Shown: positions 46,379 through 54,712, numbered from the stretch's first letter. The stretch: 64,000 bases of DNA from Gracilimonas sp. (GCF_014762685.1 NZ_JABURM010000005.1:1240001-1304000), one strand, 5' to 3'. Numbers and translations: made by a program. The notes: generated by a model from the sequence alone, not told the origin.

Positions 46379-47692
46379 ATGGAAATAAAAGATGATGTGA
46401 CCGTTTCAGGATCTCAGGAAAAGCTTCCCCGAAAACTCGGTCTTTGGGGGCTGTGGTTGTTGGTGGTAAACGGTTTTATCGGAGCCGGGATTTTTGGCCT
46501 TCCAAGCGGTGCCGCTGAGCTCGCCGGAGAATACAGCGTCTGGATTTACGTCATTTGCGCCCTGCTGATGCTCCCCGTCATCCTCTCCTTTGCAGAACTG
46601 GGCAGCTACTTCCGCGGTACCGGCGGGCCCATCAAATACGGGACGGCGGCTTTTGGGCCCTTCATCGGTTTTCAGGCGGGATGGTTGTTTTATGTAGCAA
46701 GGATCATCTCCTTTGCCGCCAACTCCGTACTGCTCACCGACAGCATCGCCTACTTTTTTGAACCGGCTGCAGAAGGAACCGGCCGGCTGATCTCCCTGGC
46801 CTTTATCATCGGCGGACTGACCCTCATCAATGTACTGGGTTCCGTAGAATCCATCCGCTCCCTCGCCCTCTTTACCGTCCTCAAATTTTCGGTACTGATC
46901 TTTTTGGTCTTCGGGGGATTGGTGATGTTAGGTTCGGAAGTTATGCCTTCGTTTGAAACCCCCGTTCCCCCGGTTGGTGATCTGGGTGCGGCGGCCCTCT
47001 TATTGATCTATGCTTTTGTGGGATTTGAAGGAGCGGTGGTCCCCGCCGGCGAAGCCAAAAAACCCGAGCGCGATATGCCCCTCGCTTTGTTATTGGGATT
47101 AGGCTCGGTCGTCGTGCTTTATATGATGATACAGCTCGTATCCCAGTCTGCCGTACCTGATCTGGCCTCTTCCTCTTCTCCTTTGCTGGATGCCTCTGCC
47201 GCCCTGTTTGGCAATACCGGAGCCATTATCCTAATGATCGGCGTGGTTGCCTCGGTGACCGGGAACCTGGTGAGTACTATTTTTTCCACGCCGCGACTCA
47301 CCTATGCCCTTTCCATTGAAGGCTCGCTGCCCCAATGGTTTGGGAAAGTTCATCCGAAATTTTTAACCCCCGCCAACTCCGTCCTCTTCTTCGGGGTCTT
47401 TGCCTTTATCGGGGCGGCGCTGGGTTCCTTTACCGTTTTAGCAGCCATGACCGTCCTGTCCCGATTGTTTCTATTTATCATCACTTGTGCAGCGGTTCCG
47501 GTACTTCGTCCCAAATTCCGCGGCCAATCCCGCTTCATCCTCAAAGGCGGCTACCTCATTCCCGCCCTCGGCATCCTCGCCTGCATCTGGCTGATGTTCC
47601 AGGTCACCTTCAACTCCATCTGGCTGACCGCCCTTTTTATTGCAATCGGAACCGGACTGTACTTCCTCGGCCGCCGACAAGCGGAAAACTAA
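46379..47692 (+). CDS. APC-superfamily amino acid permease
   Basis: A 437-residue protein with about 12 membrane helices. The N-terminal segment VVNGFIGAGIFGLPSGAAEL matches the APC helix-1 unwound motif (G-x-G-I-F). The FVGFEGAVVPAGEAKKPERD segment matches helix 6 and the following loop. Substrate cannot be told from sequence. It is followed by a 268-bp region with an N-terminal GNAT remnant. GC content looks higher than in the genes just downstream. Confidence 0.88.
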   Translation: MEIKDDVTVSGSQEKLPRKLGLWGLWLLVVNGFIGAGIFGLPSGAAELAGEYSVWIYVICALLMLPVILSFAELGSYFRGTGGPIKYGTAAFGPFIGFQAGWLFYVARIISFAANSVLLTDSIAYFFEPAAEGTGRLISLAFIIGGLTLINVLGSVESIRSLALFTVLKFSVLIFLVFGGLVMLGSEVMPSFETPVPPVGDLGAAALLLIYAFVGFEGAVVPAGEAKKPERDMPLALLLGLGSVVVLYMMIQLVSQSAVPDLASSSSPLLDASAALFGNTGAIILMIGVVASVTGNLVSTIFSTPRLTYALSIEGSLPQWFGKVHPKFLTPANSVLFFGVFAFIGAALGSFTVLAAMTVLSRLFLFIITCAAVPVLRPKFRGQSRFILKGGYLIPALGILACIWLMFQVTFNSIWLTALFIAIGTGLYFLGRRQAEN

Positions 47693-47826
47693 CCCTAAAG
47701 AAATTCGTCCATCGGTTCATCGTCCATCGATCTTTCGTAAATCTATTTACTCTCCTTCCTTTCCCGCTAACACCTTGAATTGACTTTACTTTGAAAGTTA
47801 CTATTTTAGTGAAGGTTTTCGGGATT

Positions 47827-47904
47827 ATGCGAATTAGAAACACCAAAGAAGCGGATTTGAGCGATTTTGTTCTGCTCGCCCTAACAAACCCCTTGTTTGG
47901 ATAA
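47827..47904 (+). pseudogene. N-terminal stub of a GNAT-type acetyltransferase
   Basis: ATG at 47827 reads MRIRNTKEADLSDFVLLALT, typical of the start of GNAT N-acetyltransferases (Arg-x-Ala/Thr-x-x-x-Asp). The frame stops after 25 codons. No further acetyltransferase sequence follows; an AACAAA-CCCC-TTGTTT hairpin and AT-rich sequence begin here. Interpreted as a truncated gene at the boundary of the AT-rich block. Too short to be certain. Confidence 0.35.
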
Positions 47905-47960
47905 TATTATGTTATAAATCAAAAATCAGTATAAACGATTAGTGAACAAATCTTTGAAAT

Positions 47961-49022
47961 ATGCTAAGACAAAATCACTGCCTCTTCCTATCAGTTTTTT
48001 TGGGGATAATGTTTCTTTCAAGCTGTGAAAGAACAGATAATGAAAATCCTACTAATAATCGGGAATCGATTGTAATTGAAAACCTTGAATTGTTTTCCGA
48101 TTTCGACCGTCACGGCTTGGTCAGGCCTGTTCAAATTGAGACGTTACCGAATGGCAATGTAGCTGTGCTGGATAATCAGACCAATAAAGTACATATTCTC
48201 GATATTAATGGAAAAATCATTACCAGTTTTGGTGGCGAAGGAAGAGGGCCATGTGAATCACTTAGCGCCATGCAATTACAGATATCTGATGAAGCAATAT
48301 ATGTTGTTGATTCTAATCAGCGTCGCATTAATCAGTTTAACCATGAAGGAGGATGTGTTCAAAGTTTTAATTTTGATACAGGAATATTTCGATCTTATGT
48401 CACTGTCAAAGATTCTGAATCTTATTTTACGATGAGCATGGGTAAAAACGGCGCCCTTGTCCGATTAGTTGATCTACATGGTGATTCGACATATTATTTT
48501 GGCGAAGCTATGGGAAAAGAATATAGGCCTGGGGATTTAGAAGTTGAAAGAAGGACTTTACAACGGGGTGGGATACCCGATTTGATGAAAAATGAGATCA
48601 CAAAGTATTTCAGTGATGATCACTTGTATGTTTTTCTGAATGTTTACAGTAGGCTTCAAAAATATACAGAACAGGGAGATTTACTTTGGGATCAGGAAAT
48701 CGACATGCCTGTGAATGAAGCTATTTTTGAAAAGGTTGTTGAACGTGCTCATGAACCTGAAAGCCAAGGTGGCGTACCTGTATTACGTTATATCCTATCA
48801 ATGAAAGTTGTAGATGATCAACCATATCTGTTATGGTATCCTGTGGATGACTACCCTCAACACTTGGTTAAAACGAATAAAGATGGAGATCTGGAAACTA
48901 TCTTTGACATTAGGAATGATGAGTTCGTGTTTTTCGATTTTACTCTCGATTCGCGGAATAACATACTCTACTTAATTGATTCTGAAACAAGTCAAATTTA
49001 TCGTACTAAAATGCCAGCTTGA
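47961..49022 (+). CDS. 6-bladed beta-propeller lipoprotein
   Basis: A 353-residue protein with a signal peptide ending in a lipobox (MFLSSCERT). Repeating units such as VAVLDNQTNKVHILDINGKI and FGGEGRGPCES are the pattern of the 6-bladed beta-propeller (NHL-like) lipoprotein family abundant in Bacteroidota, usually of unknown ligand. The coding sequence is markedly AT-rich compared with the permease upstream. It stands alone, preceded by AT-rich sequence and followed by an attC-like spacer. Confidence 0.85.
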   Translation: MLRQNHCLFLSVFLGIMFLSSCERTDNENPTNNRESIVIENLELFSDFDRHGLVRPVQIETLPNGNVAVLDNQTNKVHILDINGKIITSFGGEGRGPCESLSAMQLQISDEAIYVVDSNQRRINQFNHEGGCVQSFNFDTGIFRSYVTVKDSESYFTMSMGKNGALVRLVDLHGDSTYYFGEAMGKEYRPGDLEVERRTLQRGGIPDLMKNEITKYFSDDHLYVFLNVYSRLQKYTEQGDLLWDQEIDMPVNEAIFEKVVERAHEPESQGGVPVLRYILSMKVVDDQPYLLWYPVDDYPQHLVKTNKDGDLETIFDIRNDEFVFFDFTLDSRNNILYLIDSETSQIYRTKMPA

Positions 49023-49030
49023 TCTTTGAT

Positions 49031-49089
49031 TTATAACAATGCAAATCAAGCGGACGCGTTTGCGTTTAGTTATGCGCATTTAACAATAG
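49031..49089 (+). other. attC-like spacer between one-gene units (candidate recombination site)
   Basis: TATAACAATGCAAATCAAGC, then GGACGC-GTTT-GCGTTT and TTATGCGCATTTAAC. The layout (TAACAA start, AAGC-GGACGC arm, short loop, GCGTTTAG arm, GCGCAT) resembles integron attC folds, but the right-hand core is ATTTAAC rather than GTTRRRY. Inference only. Confidence 0.3.
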
Positions 49090-49098
49090 TGAGGTCTT

Positions 49099-49569
49099 AT
49101 GAAAACTATACTTACACTATCTTTTCTACTTCTATCTATTTCAGCATTTTCCCAAGAACAACTTACCGTTTTCTATTTCGGAGCAACAGATTGCGGACCT
49201 TGCAATCGTCCAGATGTAATTGAAAGTATCGATGTAATCAGGACTAATTTCGATTCATTGCACTCTGAGTTTGAGACAAAACTTGTGATGGTTACAATGG
49301 ATGAGAATATGGACGAGGCTATTAAATATATTCAGAAATATGAATATTGGGATGAGACCTCAATGGGAAGCAGATATCATAATGAGCTTATTTTAGCACA
49401 TTTAAATAAAGCCGAAATTCCAGGAGTTCCACATATAATGATTTTTAAAGATAGGTTCGAAGATGGTGGCTTTGGTACTCAAACAATAAAAAACAGAGAA
49501 TTCGTCAAAAACATAATGGGTGGGGATGAAATCGTTGCTTGGGCAAATGCTGAGATGAAACTAGACTAA
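49099..49569 (+). CDS. Exported thioredoxin-like protein
   Basis: A 156-residue protein with a signal peptide (1-19, ending AFSQ). The sequence after the cleavage site, LTVFYFGATDCGPCNRPDVI, is a thioredoxin active site (Cys-Gly-Pro-Cys). The GVPHIMIFKDRF segment supplies the cis-Pro. Short for a DsbE/TlpA protein, but the thioredoxin core is complete. Periplasmic thiol-disulfide role inferred. AT-rich and unlinked to any cytochrome genes. Confidence 0.8.
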   Translation: MKTILTLSFLLLSISAFSQEQLTVFYFGATDCGPCNRPDVIESIDVIRTNFDSLHSEFETKLVMVTMDENMDEAIKYIQKYEYWDETSMGSRYHNELILAHLNKAEIPGVPHIMIFKDRFEDGGFGTQTIKNREFVKNIMGGDEIVAWANAEMKLD

Positions 49570-49616
49570 ATCGAGTTCAATGTGTATAACAAGCAAACCA
49601 AATAGGACGACAGAGA

Positions 49617-50138
49617 ATGACAGAGAATAATGAATTAAAGGGGTTAGGTGGGTGGCTAATTTTGGCAGGGCTCGGAGTTGTAATAAGCCCGATCAGATTG
49701 CTTGTTACGCTTATCCCAATTTACAAGCCAATTTTTGAAAATGGCACTTGGGAAGCGTTAACTACAGAAGGATCTGAAGCTTACACCCCCTATTTTAGTG
49801 GTATATTGATAGGTGAAATCACATTTAACACTATAATGATTGCCGCTTCCATTTATCTAATATATTTGTTCTTTTCCAAGCACTATCTATTCCCAAAACT
49901 ATATATAGGCATTGTAGCGGCATCATTGATATTTATTCCTTTGGATGCTTGGATTGTTACGAAAGTCTTTCCTGGAGTGCCAATGTTTGATCCAGACACA
50001 ACAAAAGAGTTCTTGAGATCACTTTTAACGGGTGTCATTTGGATCCCTTACATGCTTGTTTCGAAAAGAGTCCAAGCGACTTTCGTAGAAAAGAGTCCTA
50101 ACAAGAAAATGCAGCCGACCGCTGAAAGCGTCGGCTGA
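49617..50138 (+). CDS. DUF2569-like membrane protein with repeat-derived tail
   Basis: A 173-residue protein with about four membrane helices. The N-terminal LKGLGGWLILAGLGVVISPI matches the DUF2569 family start. The last residues, NKKMQPTAESVG, are encoded by the stem-loop at 50112-50137 and are a tail seen in many unrelated hypothetical proteins that end in such repeats. Function unknown. The true C terminus before insertion of the repeat was probably just upstream. Preceded by TATAACAAGC (49586-49595), an attC-like left end. Confidence 0.7.
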   Translation: MTENNELKGLGGWLILAGLGVVISPIRLLVTLIPIYKPIFENGTWEALTTEGSEAYTPYFSGILIGEITFNTIMIAASIYLIYLFFSKHYLFPKLYIGIVAASLIFIPLDAWIVTKVFPGVPMFDPDTTKEFLRSLLTGVIWIPYMLVSKRVQATFVEKSPNKKMQPTAESVG

Positions 50139-50152
50139 TTTGAGCATTATAA
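50095..50152 (+). other. attC-like hairpin at the end of the DUF2569-like gene
   Basis: CAGCCGACCGC (50112-50122) and GCGTCGGCTG (50128-50137) form a long stem with a TGAAA loop. Flanking CCTAACAAGAAAATG and TTTGAGCATTATAAA are imperfectly complementary, as in attC R boxes, but the right end lacks the GTT core. The stop codon is inside the stem. Confidence 0.4.
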
Positions 50153-50230
50153 AGCAGATCAAACCTTGATTTAAAATTCCAAATTGGGTCAAATATCAAA
50201 AGGAATCCTGTTTAAAATATCAAACATAAA

Positions 50231-51232
50231 ATGACTGAACTAACAGGCATTTTTAAGCAAATTGAAGAGCATTCATATACGCCAGATAATTGTTTCCTTT
50301 GTGGCTGTGAATTGTCAGATGATAACAGGACTATAGAACATGTTATCCCAAAATGGCTACAACGCAAATTTAATTTATGGGATCAAAAGATCACCCTGCT
50401 AAATGGCACTCTACTCCCTTATAGAAATCTCACAATACCATGTTGCCTTAATTGTAATAATCGTCATTTACGACCATTTGAAAATGAAGTAAAAAAAGCT
50501 TTCGAAAATGGCTTTGAGGCAATGTCAGAGTTACCTGATGAGATATTATTCTATTGGCTCGGTAAAATTTATTTTGGAATGATGTATCGTGAGTTATTTC
50601 TGGATTTTGACAGATCAGATCCAAAAAAAGGAACAATAGTTACTCCTGAATATCTTGATTCTTTTTACTCTCACTTTCTGTTCCTCCAAGGAATTCGAGG
50701 TCAGATTGCGTTTTCCAATTTTTTTCCAGCATCTATTTATTTATTTAAAACTCAAAAGCCTAAAGAATTAGAATCACAATGGGACTTTATTGATAATCAG
50801 GATGCCCTATTTATATCAATCAGAATGGGTGGTATTGGAATAATTGCCTTATTACAAGACTGTAAAAGCACAAAAAAAATTGAACATCACCTTGATGTAC
50901 ATAAGAAAATAGAACTACATCCTTTACAGTTTAGAGAGTTATCTGCAAAAATTTTATATAAGGGAATTCTTATGAATAGAACCCCAAAATTTATAAATAC
51001 ACAAACCGGAAAAGGCCCTGTAGAAACACACATGCTACCATTACAAGGTTTTAGCTCAAAACCTATTTTTGATGATTGGAACGACGATGATTATTCAATT
51101 TTAATGTCTCATATACTGAGACTACCTTTGGATATTTGTCAACCTAAAAAGGGACAAACTTATACTTGGTTATTAAAAAAGAATGGTGAACCGCTCTTCA
51201 TAGATATTAAAGATGATTTGAATCTCTTTTAG
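50231..51232 (+). CDS. HNH-like nuclease-domain protein
   Basis: A 333-residue protein. Near the N terminus it has Cys21-x-x-Cys24, then Glu36-His37 in IEHVIPKWLQ and Cys72-x-x-Cys75-Asn in CCLNCNNRHLRPFE. This is the HNH pattern with a structural zinc (two CxxC pairs, catalytic His and Asn). The rest is helical with no recognised domain. The combination resembles stand-alone HNH proteins of mobile elements and defence loci, but no methylase, helicase or partner is adjacent. Strongly AT-rich. Activity is inferred from motif only. Confidence 0.7.
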   Translation: MTELTGIFKQIEEHSYTPDNCFLCGCELSDDNRTIEHVIPKWLQRKFNLWDQKITLLNGTLLPYRNLTIPCCLNCNNRHLRPFENEVKKAFENGFEAMSELPDEILFYWLGKIYFGMMYRELFLDFDRSDPKKGTIVTPEYLDSFYSHFLFLQGIRGQIAFSNFFPASIYLFKTQKPKELESQWDFIDNQDALFISIRMGGIGIIALLQDCKSTKKIEHHLDVHKKIELHPLQFRELSAKILYKGILMNRTPKFINTQTGKGPVETHMLPLQGFSSKPIFDDWNDDDYSILMSHILRLPLDICQPKKGQTYTWLLKKNGEPLFIDIKDDLNLF

Positions 51233-51290
51233 GTTTACCCTCGTCCCCACAACCACCCAGTCGGAAATGCCACTAGTGCCCCCCCCCGAT

Positions 51291-51485
51291 CCCAATACCC
51301 TCCATTCGAAACCAACCACCTGATTGATCACCGAGGCTTTTTCTCATCCTTCTAACACCTCACTCTTTTTATCTAAACAATTTTCAAATCTACCCCGGGG
51401 TAGATGGAAAAACTATCCAGATCTTTTTCTGAAGACATACGCTCGCCCTCAACGCCCTATTGTGTCGTCCCGCCGGGACTTGGCT
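51291..51485. repeat. Module 1 repeat, copy A (195 bp)
   Basis: Direct repeat of 52895-53089, same length and orientation, few differences. Contains an 18-bp perfect palindrome ATCTACCCCGGGGTAGAT (51388-51405). A truncated third copy is at 60410-60482 and the first 17 bases recur at 52348-52364. Confidence 0.85.
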
Positions 51486-51517
51486 TGGCCCTGATTCCAC
51501 CCTCACCACGGGCTGAA

Positions 51518-51605
51518 GCCGCGTGGCTATGGGCGGTCATCCCTTCGGGATTTTAGTTTTTATGCCAAAGTTGCTTGTGTTAATTATTTCACCTTTATTC
51601 AATTT
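51518..51605 (+). repeat. Module 3 repeat, copy a
   Basis: GCCGCGTGGCTAT, TCATCCCTTCGGGATTTTAG and GTTGCTTG are shared with 54713-54795 and 57604-57700. The CCC-TTC-GGG core can form a small hairpin. Confidence 0.75.
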
Positions 51606-51700
51606 TTACTTCCGGGAATGCATATCTAGTAAAAACTATCGGGGTTATGCGCCGGGTGTTGATATAGCTTGTACTCAATTAAAAACAAAAAAATCCCTTT

Positions 51701-52318
51701 ATGAATTTTAGCAAGAAAAAAGTGGCTGCTTATTTATGGTCGATAGGCTCCCTCCTATTTTTTGTGTCAATCTTGCTGTTTGTATTTGTATACCAACCAT
51801 CCTCCGGTACAGATGCTGATAAAACCAGCCAAATTTTAAGTGAATGGGTTTTGGTTGCTACTATTTGGAGAGTTGAAGCAATAGCAGCAGTACTGATAGC
51901 CGTCTCTTCGTGGTATTTTGCGACTGTTAAGCAGAGCATCAGCTGGTTTCTAATCTCCTTTGCACATATTGTCATGATTTTGATGTATGCCAATATGCTC
52001 GGTTCCTATCCGGTTGCTGCTGAATTTTATAATGAGTCTCCCCGGTTATTTCCTATGCTTAATGATAAAGCAATATGGATTTTTGGGTTTAGCAATTTGC
52101 TATTTCTAACCGGTTTAGCCGGAGTATATTTAACAAATAAAACTTTGCCGAAATGGATGGTATGGACCGGGGTAATAATTAGTTTTTTGGGAGCACTTGC
52201 TTCGCTTGCCCTTTACTTCGAATTAATAACATTTGCAGACCTGAATATAGGGGGGCCCCTAATACTCATTCTTTTTCTTCTCAATTTCTATCTTGGACTA
52301 AAACTTGCTAAAGAATAA
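51701..52318 (+). CDS. Hypothetical membrane protein, 205 residues
   Basis: About six membrane helices and few charged loops. The N terminus MNFSKKKVAAYLWSIGSLLF and the segment LLFLTGLAGVYLTNKTLPKW give it the look of small DUF4386-like membrane proteins, but I do not claim that family. No function assigned. It lies between two direct copies of module 1 (51291 and 52895), in a region of repeats and decay. The start is ATG at 51701. Confidence 0.6.
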   Translation: MNFSKKKVAAYLWSIGSLLFFVSILLFVFVYQPSSGTDADKTSQILSEWVLVATIWRVEAIAAVLIAVSSWYFATVKQSISWFLISFAHIVMILMYANMLGSYPVAAEFYNESPRLFPMLNDKAIWIFGFSNLLFLTGLAGVYLTNKTLPKWMVWTGVIISFLGALASLALYFELITFADLNIGGPLILILFLLNFYLGLKLAKE

Positions 52319-52365
52319 AGATTTACGCTCGTTCCCAACCTCTCGGTCCCAATACCCTCCATTCA

Positions 52366-52680
52366 TCACTCCTCCGGCCGCCAGCTGGGAGACGTGTCTG
52401 CACCCGGATCATCAGTCAGGTTGGTCAAATGGGATCCGTCAGCGTCCATTACCCAGATCTCATTATCAAAGGTGCGAAAGTTTTCGAAGGCGATCTGCAT
52501 CCCGTCCGGCGACCACCGGTGGTCGATGTCAGTACTTGGCTCGTTCGTCAGGTTGGTTTGGTTGTTCCCGTCGACGTCCATTACCCAGATCTCATTATCC
52601 CCGGTTCGGTAGCTGCGAAAAGCGATCTTGGACCCGTCCGGCGACCAGCGGGGATCGGCGTCAGTGCCCGGATCGTACCC
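52366..52680 (-). pseudogene. C-terminal remnant of a PD40/TolB-type propeller protein
   Basis: The minus strand encodes about 100 residues of tandem PD40 blades: DPGTDADPRWSPDGSKIAFR, SYRTGDNEIWVMD, HRWSPDGMQIAFENF, NEIWVMDADGSHLTNLTDD, ending in PSWRPEE and a TGA at 52366-52368. The matching sequence stops upstream at a GTTCCCAAC-type repeat near 52680, with no start or signal peptide, so this is the tail of a larger gene. Module fragments flank both ends. Confidence 0.7.
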
Positions 52681-52708
52681 TCGTTCCCAACCCCCCGGTT
52701 GGGAACGC

Positions 52709-52893
52709 TACCCGGGACCTCCCGGTCCAACTGAGATATTCTCTTCCATCCTTCCCAACGACCTGAGGTAAATTTCATTCGCAAATCGGTCTGTCGGTCC
52801 ATTCCCGAGGATCGGGACAATTTTTTCCGAACTGATATGCGAAAGACTGAACGACTCTCGACTGCTCGGGACGATGGACGATTTTACTCCCGG
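52709..52893. repeat. Module 2 repeat, copy B
   Basis: CCATCCTTCCCAACG, AATTTCATTCGCAAATCGGTC, then CCCGA-GGA-TCGGG. Related to 57465-57597, 58437-58535 and 60262-60395. Directly joined to module 1 copy B. Confidence 0.75.
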
Positions 52894-52894
52894 T

Positions 52895-53089
52895 CCCAAT
52901 ACCCTCCATTCGAAACCAACCACCTGATTGATTACCGAGGCTTTTTCTTATCCTTCTAACATCTCACTCAATTTATCTAAACAATTTTTCCATCTACCCC
53001 GGGGTAGATGGAAAAACTATCCAGATCTTTTTCTGAAGACGTACGCTCGCCTTCAACGCCCTGTTGTGTTGTTCCGCCGGGACTTGGCT
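52895..53089. repeat. Module 1 repeat, copy B (195 bp, with 32-bp palindrome)
   Basis: Same length as copy A. Its centre is a perfect 32-bp palindrome (52985-53016) with CCCCGGGG in the middle; copy A has only 18 bp of it. Followed by 78 bp of unrelated sequence to the AraC gene. Confidence 0.85.
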
Positions 53090-53167
53090 CATTCATAGAT
53101 GTTCGTTATTCTGGGAATAGTTATTTTTGGTGAGAAGGAACCCGTATAAGACCAAAAAATCATCCTT

Positions 53168-53941
53168 ATGAGACTCTATTATCAAGAACCAGATAAATCG
53201 ATTCAAGGATTTGTGGAACACATTTTAGTACTGGAGGATTTCCCGGTAGCCGGTTCTTTCGCCCTCCCTCTGTATGCCAATGGAATGCCCAACCTTCTGT
53301 TTAAAACAAAAAAAGGGCTTATTGGAAATAACAGTGCAGGCAACTTAACCTTGTTTGGACAAACCACATGTCCTGAAAATTGGGTTGTTGAGGAAGACTT
53401 TACCTTAATCGCCTACTTTTTTAAGCCTTATGCTATAGGTGCATTATTTGGAATCGCTGCAAGGGAACTCACTGATCACCCAATTGATCTTGCTTTATGG
53501 AAACCTGCAAAAGCCTATGAGCTTCAGGAACAGTTATTGAATGCAGAAACCACAGAGAACAGGTTAAAATTATTGAACAAATTTATCTTTGAACTAATCA
53601 AAAATCATAAAAAAAGCTGTCAGGCAGTAAAATATTCAGCCCATCAGTTAATGGCTTGTCCCGAACCGGATGCTTTATCTAACATTCGAAATGAGCTGGA
53701 AATAAGTACAAGAACCTTCCAAAGGAGGTTTAAGAAACATGTAGGGGTTTCAGCTAACCAGTTCAGGCGGATTTGTCAATTTTATTCGGGGTTTAGGCAG
53801 TTGCAGAGCGGCCAATTCCAAAAGTTGTCTGATATTGCCTTCCAACACGGCTATGCCGACCAAAGTCATTATATCAGGCTATTCAGGGAATTCACCAATA
53901 TTACGCCCAAAGAGTACCTTAAACTGGGTGCCGCAGAATAA
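53168..53941 (+). CDS. AraC-family transcriptional regulator
   Basis: A 257-residue regulator. The N-terminal domain (about 1-140) begins YYQEPDKSIQGFVEHILVLE, resembling the DUF6597 sensor-like domain. The C-terminal AraC helix-turn-helix pair occupies about 160-250, with the conserved ending QKLSDIAFQHGYADQSHYIR. A TATTTTTG element at 53122-53129 matches the Bacteroidota -7 box but has no good -33 partner. The reductase gene 93 bp downstream is a possible target. Ligand unknown. Confidence 0.88.
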   Translation: MRLYYQEPDKSIQGFVEHILVLEDFPVAGSFALPLYANGMPNLLFKTKKGLIGNNSAGNLTLFGQTTCPENWVVEEDFTLIAYFFKPYAIGALFGIAARELTDHPIDLALWKPAKAYELQEQLLNAETTENRLKLLNKFIFELIKNHKKSCQAVKYSAHQLMACPEPDALSNIRNELEISTRTFQRRFKKHVGVSANQFRRICQFYSGFRQLQSGQFQKLSDIAFQHGYADQSHYIRLFREFTNITPKEYLKLGAAE

Positions 53942-54034
53942 ATTAATGGCTGTCGTTTCTATTCTATTTTTATTTTTTCTGATGCCTTAATATTTGGATC
54001 ACCACAGAATAGTAACAACTAAATTTATTCTATT

Positions 54035-54607
54035 ATGTCGAAAGTAATATTCAATATCAGCATGTCTCTTGATGGATATGTTGCGGATCCAAATGATGAC
54101 CCAAGTCAACTGCATGAATGGTACTTTAGCGGAGATACCGAAATACCGGGAACGCCATTCAAAGTATCCAAAGCCAGTGCCGAAATGATGGGTAAAGCAG
54201 GTGGTTCTGTTGGAGCAATGGTTACGGGACGAAGAAACTTTGATCTTGCGAATGCATGGGGCGGCCACCCTCCATTGGGTGTTCATCACTTTGTAGTCAC
54301 CCACAACCCTGCAACCGAGTGGGAAAAACCGGATTCCCCGTTCACATTTGTCCCCGAAGGTGTAGAAGATGCCATCGCAAAGGCAAAAGAACTGGCAGAG
54401 ACAAAAACTGTTTGTATAAGCTCCCCGAGCATATTACAACAAGCACTTAAGGCGGGTTTGGTTGATGAGATATACATTGACTTGATACCGGTCCTGCTTG
54501 GCGAAGGCAAGACATTATTTGAAAATACTTCACAACCTAAACTGGAATGTACAAGTTCTGTCGAAGGAACAGGAGTCATCCATCTTGGATTTAAGGTGGT
54601 AAGCTGA
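54035..54607 (+). CDS. RibD C-terminal / dihydrofolate-reductase-like protein
   Basis: A 190-residue protein of the RibD_C/DHFR-like superfamily, with the usual start SKVIFNISMSLDGYVADPND, the Gly-rich MVTGRRNFDLANAWGG and the LVDEIYIDLIPVLLGEGKTLF segment. Such small stand-alone proteins are NAD(P)H-dependent reductases of unknown substrate, often next to regulators. The preceding gene is AraC-family, same strand. Confidence 0.85.
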   Translation: MSKVIFNISMSLDGYVADPNDDPSQLHEWYFSGDTEIPGTPFKVSKASAEMMGKAGGSVGAMVTGRRNFDLANAWGGHPPLGVHHFVVTHNPATEWEKPDSPFTFVPEGVEDAIAKAKELAETKTVCISSPSILQQALKAGLVDEIYIDLIPVLLGEGKTLFENTSQPKLECTSSVEGTGVIHLGFKVVS

Positions 54608-54630
54608 CAGAACAAGTTTTTCAATTAAAA

Positions 54631-54676
54631 GAATACCCTCACCGGCGATAACAGATGTCGGTGGGGGTATTTGTTT
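54631..54676 (+). terminator. Intrinsic terminator of the RibD-like gene
   Basis: AATACCCTCACC (54631-54642) pairs with the GGTGGGGGTATT-like arm ending at 54671 (one T-G pair), then TTGTTT. 23 bp after the stop. The T-run is short. Confidence 0.65.
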
Positions 54677-54712
54677 ATCCTCGTTCCCAACGCCTCCGCT
54701 GGGACTTCGGTA

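Larger units (their letters stand above)
51233..51700. repeat. Repeat-filled intergenic region (module 1 copy A and module 3 copy a)
   Basis: No gene seen. It holds, in order, a C-rich stretch, a 195-bp module 1 copy (51291-51485), a shorter link and a module 3 copy (51518-51605). The minor open frames here are repeat sequence. Confidence 0.8.

Noticed and set aside
51523-51711. Plus-strand 62-codon open frame
   Set aside because: Lies within module 3 repeat sequence and overlaps the start of the next gene.
52305-52766. Plus-strand 153-codon open frame
   Set aside because: Antisense to the PD40 remnant, whose translation makes clear sense on the minus strand.
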